Assembly (NCBI GenBank): GCA_047967505.1 | Contig: CM106539.1 | Strand: one strand, 5' to 3' | From: Dipteris shenzhenensis | Lineage: Eukaryota; Polypodiophyta; Polypodiopsida; Gleicheniales | Length of the DNA: 64,000 bases | In this document: positions 55,425 to 64,000 of the stretch, piece after piece | Layout of the letters: every line of letters starts with the position of its first letter | How positions within the stretch are numbered: position 1 is the first letter of the stretch | Program-made: the position numbers and the translations under genes | The notes under the pieces: generated by a model | Told to the model about the DNA's origin: nothing | What the model saw: only the letters and a program-made list of their open reading frames with translations | Database searches by the model: none

Positions 55425-55975
55425 GCAATTGTATTTGACCATATAGTCCAAAATGTCATTGGATTCCATATCATGGAGCAAGTCGTGCTCTAATGGTGGT
55501 GTGTAGGACTGCCGATCCTCCATTTGAAGCTAGAGAAATAGCCATGGTGTGACATCATCCATCAAATAGGAGCACATTTCTTCAAGACCTTGCATCTCAA
55601 ACTTTGGAAGTACTCTCCATGTTCCAAATGGGCTTCTACAAATATTATATAAGGAGTCATCCATAATAATATTGTTGTCTTCCGACAAGTGCATGAACTA
55701 TTTCCAAATGGTTGGCAAGTCCTTGAAGATAATAGGCTTCTCATTCAGCAACTCTCCATTTCTGTTCAACATGAGTCCAACATTATAACAGTCTCCCTGA
55801 GCCAGAACTGTTATCTTTTTAAAATGTTGTGAAAAGCATGCACAGAGGAACTTTTTTACTTCTGTTCTTCTAGATGTGCTCCAAATAAACACTTCAAACC
55901 ATGACATGCAAAAGTCCAAGAAGGAAACATCATCTCTACGAATAAACATGGTCCATCCCTTGGACTCTTGATATG
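55425..55975 (-). pseudogene. FCP1/NLI-interacting-factor-like phosphatase fragment joined to copia H
   Basis: On the minus strand, RRDDVSFLDFCMSWFEVFIW-STSRR, then VLAQGDCYN, ENKxKP-like EKPIIFKDLPTIWK, and DNNIIMDDSLYNICRSP line up with plant FCP1/NIF phosphatases. Those read F..FCF..FEVGVWSS, WDQ..C, KPL.LKDL..VW and SNTLLIDDSPYKAL. These HAD-family enzymes remove phosphate from proteins such as the RNA polymerase II tail. The HAD second motif (WST) and the last motif (MDDS) are present; the N-terminal nucleophile motif (DxDxT) is missing, because copia H sequence takes its place. Stops at 55698, about 55,530 and 55,420. There is no intron over 550 bp. It could be a captured cDNA or an old gene hit by copia. 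Confidence 0.65.
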
Positions 55976-55984
55976 ACCAATGCG

Positions 55985-56440
55985 TTTGTGCCAAATTTCC
56001 AAATCAAAGACAACACCCATACCATGGGTAAACATGGCAGCCTTTAGTTCCGACATGCCTACATCTAAAGTAAACATTCTTCCTTGCCTTTTCCCTTTCG
56101 CAATCAACTTGCAGCCATTACCAAACTCCTCAATGAAGCATCCATTCTTATTAAACCGGACTTGCAAGTCCTGCTTAGCCATTTGTCCAACAAACAACAA
56201 GTTCTTGGTGATCGAAGGCACATGCAACACTTCACGCAGCTTCTTGGTTTGACCATCATGCATCACCAGAGGCACAACACCCTTGTGTGTAATGTCATGC
56301 TATGTATCATCTCCGGTGCAAACATAACCATGCACACCAGGAGTCATCTCATCAAACCACTCTCCATGTGGTGTCATGTGATTAGATGCTCCTGAATCAA
56401 TATACCATATATCATCCAAGCCATCATCAGTAGGCTTATG
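55985..56440 (-). pseudogene. Copia H protease and pre-integrase
   Basis: DIWYIDSGASNHMTPHGEW gives the protease active site near 56,400. PLVMHDGQTKKLREVLHVP and SITKNLLFVGQMAKQDLQVR continue into KGKRQGRMFTLDVGMSEL and EIWHKRIGHI. One TAG lies between the protease block and the 139-codon ORF at 56275-55856. Confidence 0.87.
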
Positions 56441-56599
56441 ATCCTACACATGCGTCATAGCAAATAGCTGATCTGAGGATGTCTCATGTGCATGACTAAA
56501 AGAGGCAAAATGACCATGTTGATTTGTCTTTCCTCTTTGATTTGCTTGCTTCTTGAAACAGCAATCTCTGGCAATATGGCCAACCTTGCCACAGTAATG

Positions 56600-57491
56600 A
56601 CGTCTTATCACTATTAGGATTATGCACTATTTGTTGCGGTTGCTGCCAAGTACCTCTACCATGAGAAGCACCTCTCCCCCTACCTCTAAAGGCTCCACCT
56701 CCTCTCTGAGGTGATTGACTAAGGGTTTTAGGGACATGCCTGCCATCACCTCTACCACGGAATGAACCTCTGTGTCATCCACCATGGCCTCTCTAATCAA
56801 AGTAGAACATTGCATCACTATTCCTTGAGCTGCCGCCATTGGTATTTAGCCCAAGCTTCACTTCCTCATGGATCAAAAGAGTAACCAGCTCATTGAAATC
56901 TGGCATATTCTATCTCACAGAAATAGAAGTATCAAATGACTTATATTCGGGACCAAGTCCATTCAGAGTGACTGAAACCATGTCATCATCATACACAAGA
57001 GCATCAATAGAGGCCAATTGATGAGCTATAGTTTTGATATCAGTCACATATTCATGTATCGTTCTCCCCCTTCTTGAAATATTGTTAAATTTCTGTTTCA
57101 ACTATATCTTTCTGGCACTTGTTGTGGTGCCATAATATCTTGTCAAGATATCCCATGCATTCTTGGGAGACTTGTATTTCAGAATTTGCATAACCATGGC
57201 ATCTGAAATAGATATTGAAAACCAATGAAGTACCCTCCGTGCTCTTTCCAGCTAAGCTTTATGATTCTTAACTTGTTCTGCAGTAGCACTTCTTTCTGGC
57301 AAATTAGGCTCTTTCTCATCACCTGTAACCAAATCCCAATAGCCTTTTCCAATCAGGAAATTTTCCATCCGAAACTTCCAAATGGCATAATTACTTTGAT
57401 CCAACTTCTCTCCAACAATCAGTGTAATGTTTTCATTTCCACTAGCATTAGCCATGGTTTCCAACAGTAGATTTCTGCAACCTTTTGCCAT
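56600..57491 (-). pseudogene. Copia H gag
   Basis: LIVGEKLDQSNYAIWKFRM, ENFLIGKGYWDLVTGDE, AWDILTRYYGTTTSARKI, HEYVTDIKTIAHQLASID and VTLNGLGPEYKSFDTS follow the copia gag pattern. A Gly/Arg stretch (GRGRGASHGRG) is followed by YCGKVGHIARDCCFKK near 56,590. Stops are few, so it is moderately preserved. Confidence 0.87.
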
Positions 57492-57494
57492 TTT

Positions 57495-58715
57495 GCACAG
57501 TCAATAACTTCCGCACGTTACCTCAAATGCAAAAACTATCAATTAACAAATTGTAGCCAATCCACAGGTTTACAACTTTCTAGTTTATTGCAGGTCTTCC
57601 ATAAGGTTTCACTGTTGTTTGCTACTAAATACTGGCACCTGCACACTTTTGACAGCAGTCCCAAAACTTCCAATTACTAATTCAATGGATCAATCGGACT
57701 CAAAATGCCACTTTGCTACTATCATTGGCAAGGCATAGCATCTGTCAAGTCGACATGAACATCCAACCACTAGGCATCCAAATACCATCACATATATCCA
57801 TGAACATTGCAATATCATGCCTGTAACTGCATCTGACAATTTGACAGTAAGTTGTAAACTGTGACTTTTTCTGATTTTCCCAAGCTCATAAATTTTGACA
57901 GTAAATCCAAATGAACTTGCTTCCAAAAGCAAAGTCGGAGCTTATATACTTGCCTCCAACTTATCAGTTCAGACCAGCATCCAAATCCACACAGCTTAAG
58001 AAATAAACAATCCGAAAAATGACAATTTGATCACTTTTGAACAAAAAAACAGCAGCAACACTTTTTGTGTCTAGAGAAACACGAGAGTCTTGGTAGCTCA
58101 CAGAGAGACTAAGACTCCACAAAAATGACGTATGAGATGTAGCAAAACTTTGGGGTGCTAGAAAAAGAAAGAAAGCAAGTCGTATATCACTTTTGAAGTC
58201 TCCAAATGCTGTCCAGGAGCAAAAAAACGAGATCTACAAGCCGAAGGTTCTCCTCACTTGATAGGAGATATAGGAGAGTTTTTCCAGTAACAAACAACCT
58301 CCAGAGAGCTGGGCGATGAGGTTTGGAGAGACGTTTCACAAACAACTCCTAGAGAGCTGGGCGATGAGGTTTGGAGAGACGTTTTTGCTTCTTACTGCTG
58401 TATGTACCTCTTGCTTGGCTCAAACCAAGTAGTAGTTGTCCGGAAAAAGAGATCAGCTCCGTTCTATCACACCCAAACAGTAAAAACGAGTTGTGTTTTG
58501 TGAAAATACATCTCCCACGAGCAACCTATGGGTTATAGCGATCTCCCCTTAGCAAGAAGACATCAATTGGATAGCTCTTAAGCCAAACAGAAGCTGGAAA
58601 TTGCTACTTCAGTCCAAAAAACGAGATCTCTTCTCATCACTTCAAAGCTTCAGAGTAGGAGAAGCACTCCCGCAAGTTTTCACAAGCAGTGGGCAACCAG
58701 AAGGCAAGGAATGGT
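57495..58715 (-). other. Leader of copia H with a 48-bp tandem duplication
   Basis: About 1.2 kb without a supported ORF. The unit containing GAGAGCTGGGCGATGAGG is repeated in tandem (about 58291-58338 and 58339-58385) with a small change (CCTCCAGAG/CTCCTAGAG). Confidence 0.6.
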
Positions 58716-58728
58716 GGCTCTGATACCA
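58716..58728 (-). promoter_or_regulatory. Primer-binding site of copia H
   Basis: The minus strand reads TGGTATCAGAGCC, a perfect Met-tRNA site, directly after LTR sequence ending TTTTTCTTAATA. Confidence 0.92.
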
Positions 58729-58944
58729 TATTAAGAAAAACAAGAAGAGAGATATAGGAACCAACCAGGAGGGAGCAACAGTCTCCACCATCAGCTCATA
58801 TTCACCCCACACAATACAATTGAACACTACTATGGTCACACCCATACATAGTAGATAAGAACTAACTATGATTGAGTCAGTGTGACTCACCTTATTCACC
58901 TACTCACACAATAGGAACAATAACTGAGAGCTTGATTCCCAACA
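58729..58944 (-). repeat. 5' LTR of copia H (216 bp)
   Basis: The minus strand starts TGTTGGGAATCAAGCTCTCA. The last bases before the primer site are AATA rather than the usual CA, so the LTR tip has mutated. The telomere-like box seen in the C and D LTRs is not present. Confidence 0.82.
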
Positions 58945-60210
58945 TTTTAAACATGCCCAACCACTCCCTCTCTAATATGGCAGCCTCCTTTAAGGCTTTT
59001 GGATCACCTCCTGTCAAAATAAGGCCGTATTTTGCATGAAAAGTCTCCTCCATAAGGCACAACCTCATTTTCTTTGGATACTCTAGTTTGGGAGCTTTCC
59101 ATTGCCCCAAAAATAGAACGCCACATTAGTTGAAGTGTATAAACGATGTAGAGATGAGACAGAGAAAAAACAAACTTGTAGGTACAAAAAAAGGATGAAC
59201 CAGCAGTAGAAGAGGCTTGCATGTCGATTTTCCTCCTCTTTGGAGAGGTTTTAACTTCTGCCTTCGGGCGAAGCTGCTTCCCTTTCTGACGAGTCTACAG
59301 GAGCAACTTCCTCTTTTCTATTGGCAGTGTTCTCTGGGGATGGCTCTGGCTTCCCTTCTTCCCTTCGACCTGTTCTCTCGTACGCCTCCTTCCCTCCCTC
59401 AAGTTGTGGAGCCCATGCCCGCCATTCCTTCCCTTCCCATCCATGATGATTAGGTTGTGCAAGCACATTGCCCATTACAGAATTTGCACTGTCCTACTTA
59501 CTGAGCTACTCACTAAGGCTCCCAACTGAATCATTCTCAAATGTGTGCGCTTTAAAGTCATGCTATCTTGTCAATGCTAAAAAGCACAAAAAGTGTAGCG
59601 GGTTAATGTGCTTCCACCTTGATAGGAATTTATAGCTAGTATCTACTTTATGATCCATGTAATCAATTCATGCTATTGCATGGTAATGAACTATCTACTA
59701 CTATAGATAATTGTTTCTCAAAAATTAAGTAAAAAGTCATTAGGTCAAATCAAACCATAGATTTAAATCCATTAATTTAAGTGGGCCCTCAAAAATCCTT
59801 GCATTTATTATGTTAAATGACATGATAAAATTATAGATAGTGCAAGGGATCCTCTCTCTAATGCACTTCATTGAGTTGTTCATGACTTTATGACCAATGA
59901 GCCACCAATGATGTGGCTTTAGAATTTTAGATGTAACTCATGGGGTCACCTCCTCATTGTAGAAGTAACATTTCTAAATATATTGTACTAGCATGATATT
60001 TTATAATAATGATAGTTTTTTATTTATGCATATTATATCCTAGACATAATCGATTTTTCAGCATACTATATACTTGGTCATTAATACTTTAGCATATTAG
60101 AGGACTTGTGTCCATGTTCCCATGTTCTTGTATGATGCGTTTGCAAAGTTTCATAATTATATAGGGCCATCAATTCTTCCATTTACTTATGTTCTCAAGA
60201 ACATAAATGG
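58945..60210. other. No gene recognised; possible tRNA-derived piece near 59470-59530
   Basis: Short ORFs only. The minus strand near 59,530 to 59,470 contains GTAGCTCAGTAAGTAGGACA, which looks like a tRNA A box. A matching B box is not clear, so a decayed SINE is only a possibility. Confidence 0.35.
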
Positions 60211-60213
60211 AAT

Positions 60214-60461
60214 GAATCTCAAGAACACTACCATAGGGCATCCTATATCTATAAATGTTAAAATATGCCTTGGATAGTGTAGTTTTGTGATGGGGTTACT
60301 TATATACCTGCAGCTTTTGTGTGTAAAAATATGCCTTGGATAGCATAGTTCTATGATGGGGTTGCTTATATACATGCAACTTTTGTGTGTTTTATATGTC
60401 TCCTATAATAAGTATACATTCTAGATATAGGATTCCCTATGGTAGGTGTTCTTGAGATGAA
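60214..60461. repeat. Inverted repeat of about 41 bp around a 66-bp tandem duplication
   Basis: The left arm 60214-60254 (GAATCTCAAGAACACTACC...) pairs with 60420-60461 with a few mismatches. Between the arms the unit AAATATGCCTTGGATAG... occurs twice (60261 and 60327). It could be a small foldback element; no target duplication was seen. Confidence 0.75.
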
Positions 60462-60827
60462 TTTATAGACAGTGTTGGTATGACAATGTCCATACATTGT
60501 ATAGTTAGTACACATAGGTAATAAGGTATTATGGTCTTGTGCTTTTAGAGACCTTAACATAGAAATGGCCCCATTTGTTTATGCTAATGAGCTTCCCAAA
60601 TAATATGAAGATGGAGATATAGGCTAGCTAGCCTCTGCTAGAAGGAGACAACAAATATTCATTGGTCATTAATTGAGTATGACCAAGTAGCACCATGGAC
60701 AAGGGTAATAAGTGTACATCCCACACGGTAAGAGATGCACAGTGTAGTTAAATTAGTGTGCGATTGACATTGTGCGATTGACATTTCATTTGATGAGTCA
60801 TTTTTTGCTCCTTGGGATTATAATAAC

Positions 60828-60836
60828 CTCTCTCTG

Positions 60837-60922
<86 letters not shown>
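60828..60922. repeat. (CT)n(AC)n compound microsatellite
   Basis: TCTC array to about 60884, then ACAC array to 60922. A degenerate ACACACGCAC tail follows to about 60975. Confidence 0.96.
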
Positions 60923-60926
<4 letters not shown>

Positions 60927-61177
60927 GCCCACTAGTGGTCACACACGCACATCACACATCACACACACGCACGTGCAGCTAGTGGTCACAAAAATTTGAC
61001 TTGAAGGGAAAATTTTAGAGGTCACAAACATCTCCACTCTTTTGTGTAAGTATGTAGTTATAGATTGTCCAAATTTATGAAGTTCCTTCTCCAATTTGTG
61101 AATTTTTCCAAAAAATATTTTCTTGTGACCATTGTCCTTCGCACCGTAATTATGTTCCCCCCTGGTGAAGCACATTA

Positions 61178-62105
61178 TTGAGTCTCAACTCTCGACTGTC
61201 AAGAGCCATCATGAGAAAGATCCGTTATTGCACTTCAATGCATCATGACGCTCTTGTGGCATTCATCATCATTCCATACCTTCTTGATGGATTAGTAAGA
61301 TTTCCTCATTTCACCTCTCAACCTCTCTATAAATATATGGATTTAGTAGAGAAGTTCCTCGGATTGTGAATTGAGGCTTCGTCTATATATGGCTCTCTGT
61401 ACGCACCACAATATGATTCTAGCTTTAGCACTATTGTTGCCGTCTACTTTTGCTCGATTGCACGATGACTTTCCTCTTCTCATGCCGCCAACAGAATCCT
61501 GGCCTCACGATGTAGGAGCCACTATAAGGGAATAATTGTCATGTACTAGGGCCAATATGAGCAAGAAGGTAGCCTCGAAAAGGCTTGCGCCTAAGGAAAC
61601 TACAACATCATCATCTTGTCTTTCATTCCGTAGTTTGGTAGCGGCAAAAAGCTCCAACTAGACCTCGCTAGCCAATGCGAGGCTACTAGCGGTGGCTGCA
61701 AGGAACTTAGCAAGGAGATCATGGCTTGCCAGAAAGGGGGAACATTAAAGTTCCTCTCATTGGGAGGCGCTGCTGGAAGCGACGGTCTAAACTTCGAGAG
61801 GATGATGCTAAGAAAGTAGCAACTGAACTTTGGAATGAGTATTTGGGTGGCAAGTTGAGTTCTCAATGCTAGTTTCTGTAGCACTGGATGGGATACACTT
61901 TGACATAGAAAAGGGTAGCAAGAAGTACTACAACCACCTTGTGCAATTAGAGTTAGTGCACATGCACAGGATGGTGCGCATCGTGGTGGAGTGTCTTGGA
62001 GTCGAGATGCGTGAGCCATTTCTGTTCACGCGAGTTAATCGTGTTGATTTGCCCTGTTCGGCTGAAAGTCGAGTCTCTGAGGGGGTGACTGGTTGTACAT
62101 AATAA
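61178..62105 (+). other. Coding-like but unassigned sequence
   Basis: Several short plus-strand frames have balanced composition. Examples are RRCWKRRSKLREDDAKKVAT-ELWNEYLGGKL (about 61,770-61,860) and FDIEKGSKKYYNHLVQLELV (about 61,900). They do not join without frame changes. I do not recognise a family. It lies next to, and on the opposite strand from, the trihelix-like pseudogene. Confidence 0.35.
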
Positions 62106-62460
62106 ATGCCCCTCCATTTTTCAAAACGGACCCTCTCCCTCCAGTTTTTTCAAAATGGTGACCTCTCCTGTCCTTCCTTCTTGGATTTTAGAATGGAACT
62201 TCAGCATTTAAAAGAGTGGCCAATCTCACAAAAAGAAACTCAACGTTACATGATGATTAATACATATCTGCATATATTAGTTGTCATTTTGAAGTCACAT
62301 ATTTATAGCACCAAAAAGGGCAAACATCGGAAAGTGCTTTATGGTTTATAATGCCATGGCCCCAAAATAGGGAAGGCCAACAAAAAGCTATAAACTAACT
62401 ACATATACTAAGTTGGCAGCAAGGGCCATTACAATAGCTTACAAGAAAAGACCCTAAGCC

Positions 62461-63520
62461 TAGACATCATCTTTAACATTTAGCAAACGTGAGAAATTCT
62501 CAATGGCTCCAGCTATTTGGAATAGCGCCTGATTTCTTTCTCTCTCTACCTCAAGCCGTGCACGGCGGGCCACTCGTACCCCTTCTTCAAATTCCTCTCG
62601 CGTACTTTCGATCCGATCGTGTTGCGCTGATATGGCTCTCTCACTCAAATCCTTTTGTTGCTTAAACCGAGAATCCTCCACATTTGAGAAGAACCCTATT
62701 ATAGCTGTTTTGTGGTATCCTCGAACTCTTTTTTAACAATGGAAACTCTGCCTGGTCGCTTTCTTTTGTGGTCACTTGTGAAGCATGGCTCATCATCATC
62801 AAAATCCTCTTTGGGAGAGGGTGGGAAGAGCTGTGACCTCCATTTTTAGGCTGCACAATTTTTTCTGAAAAATACAACAATTGTAAGGGGTGGGACAGTT
62901 TGAAAGACCAAAATCTAAGAAAAAATAGAAAAATAAAACCTACCCAAAGCGAGTGTTGAAGAGTCAATCAAGATATCACCTGGATCTACAATCCGTTCAC
63001 CTCCAAAGGTTGCAGCCATCTTGGAATATAGCTGCATGTCCTCATTCCGAGGCAATCTCGCAACTCAACGCTCATGCTACCCCATTTGCCAATATGAGCT
63101 CCTTCCAAAAGGAATATACAGTTCATAGTCATTGATGACTTTGAATGCACCCCAAATCCTATTCCAATGGTACAAGTGTTGGGGACCAGTCTTGTAAACC
63201 TCTTCCTTCTCGCAAAGCTTGGAGATGAATTCCTACTTTGCATGTTTCTTCTTAATTGACACCATTAATGTCCCTTTGTCCATTAGTCCATCAAGTGTTT
63301 TCTTGGCTTTAATCAAGGTAAAAGTCTCATGCATCGACCAATTAACATTGTCATTGTTAGGAGTGTCATCCACTGAATCAGACATGCCATGGTCTTTTGA
63401 CCCCTCAGCCAAGCCCTGAGTTGCTACAATTTCTGCTGGCTACTCTAGCAAGCGAGCAAGTGGGGGTTGTTGGGGACAACATTGTAGGTTTACGGGCTTG
63501 AGAGCCTTGACTATCCTGCA
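62461..63520 (-). pseudogene. Broken trihelix-like (Myb/SANT-related) gene with a visible intron
   Basis: The minus-strand reading starts MQDSQGSQARKPTM, then after a frame change WSMHETFTLIKAKKTLDGL, EFISKLCEKEEVYKTGPQ, HWNRIWGAFKVINDYELYI and SSYWQM. This spacing (W...LI, W..I, W..L...K.I.DYE...YW.M) is that of a trihelix DNA-binding domain. A GT-AG intron of 79 bp (62943 to 62865) is followed by acidic DFDDDEPCFTSDHKRKRPG and a Glu/Arg-rich coiled-coil end (EEFEEGVRVARRARLEVERE...) that stops at 62461. Stops and shifts (for example HAK-stop-EF, where Trp is expected) show decay. The intron points to a host gene or a DNA-transposon accessory gene. Confidence 0.6.
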
Positions 63521-63524
63521 TTAC

Positions 63525-64000
63525 GTTGGGCAGAAGTCCCTAATGAGGAGCAAAGATTGGACTAACAAGCTGAAGAGGTGAGTGGAATAAAAGAGGTGCA
63601 TCATGGCAAGGAGTGAGAACACATGAGATATAGAAATGAGTGTTCCATTGATTGTGAGAGAGGTGACTCTCTCTTATAGAAATGGGAAGAGGGTGACCTA
63701 GATCATAGGCACCTTCCCTACATCAGTGGCAATCAACCCCTACATTAGTGGGACTAGCCTAAATCAAAGGAACCTCCCATGTGGGGGCCTTTGGCTTACA
63801 TCATCACTTAGGTCACACACTAGACACATCATAGCACTAGATGTGCCTCTACAACACACACACACACATGTGACTCCCCTAGATGCACACATGCACCATA
63901 GAGCAAGCCCTTGACCATAGTTATCCCAACATACCCCCCCTCAAGGGTTTGCCTCTTGCAATGTTAAGGATACATCTAGTCTCATAGTTTCTCATGCCAT
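63525..64000. other. No gene recognised at the right edge
   Basis: Short AC-rich stretches (63860-63880) and no supported ORF. It may be the upstream region of the trihelix-like gene or unrelated repeat. Confidence 0.4.

Larger units (their letters stand above)
55976..58944 (-). mobile_element. Copia element H, 5' part (LTR, gag, protease, pre-integrase)
   Basis: On the minus strand: 5' LTR 58944-58729 (starts TGTTGGGAATCAAGC), primer site TGGTATCAGAGCC (58728-58716), leader, gag from 57491, CCHC knuckle, protease DIWYIDSGASNHM, and pre-integrase ending FDLEIWHKRIGHI near 55,985. At that point the copia reading ends and the phosphatase-like fragment begins. No integrase, RT, RNase H or 3' LTR is present. 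Confidence 0.87.

Noticed and set aside
59251-59475. 74-codon minus ORF and 78-codon plus ORF near 59.3 kb
   Set aside because: Mutual shadows of low-information sequence, no motif, no conserved context.

Overview
This window looks like repeat-rich nuclear DNA from a plant with a large genome. The evidence is one intact-looking host ORF, a long intronless PLS-type pentatricopeptide-repeat (PPR) protein, set among many decayed Ty1/copia and Ty3/gypsy LTR retrotransposons. Primer-binding sites match plant initiator Met-tRNA, long dinucleotide arrays are present, and no bacterial operon structure is visible. The PPR style (near-identical MYGKCGSL repeats) and the sparse genes would fit a fern or another seed-free plant, but that is inference from style only.

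Layout. 0-2.6 kb: no gene recognised, then a gypsy integrase scrap. 4.5-6.6 kb: 3' part of a copia element (A, minus). 6.8-10.2 kb: copia B (plus) with its 3' LTR. 10.3-14.3 kb: the PPR gene with a TATA box; its E domain is frameshifted and then cut off by copia. 14.3-20.1 kb: 5' part of copia C (minus), from its 5' LTR to the end of integrase. 20.7-33.9 kb: a mosaic of gypsy pieces (F) with a truncated copia (D, minus) landed inside the RT. 35.4-35.9 kb: a large TA/TG array. 36.0-37.5 kb: RT-RNase H and 3' LTR of the same copia family as C, in the opposite orientation. 37.5-39.4 kb: a tail-to-tail inverted repeat (family R). 39.8-44 kb: a gypsy element (E) with two RNase H domains. 44.0-47.9 kb: a copia element complete from LTR to LTR (G) with a 5-bp target duplication but no integrase, inserted in a third copy of R. 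49.7-51.3 kb: a broken transposase-like gene that I cannot assign to a named family. 52-55 kb: interleaved inverted repeats and minisatellites. 55.4-58.9 kb: copia H (minus), in which the pol region is replaced by an FCP1/NLI-interacting-factor-like phosphatase fragment. 61-64 kb: unassigned coding-like sequence and a broken trihelix-like gene with a visible 79-bp GT-AG intron.

Almost all coding signal is transposon-derived and broken by stops and frameshifts. The PPR gene is the only long clean host ORF (1039 codons), and even it appears to have lost its C-terminus. The observations most worth checking are the phosphatase fragment joined to copia H, the unclassified transposase-like relic, the integrase-less but properly duplicated copia G, the Tat-like dual RNase H of gypsy E, and the exact 303-nt periodicity of the PPR gene.
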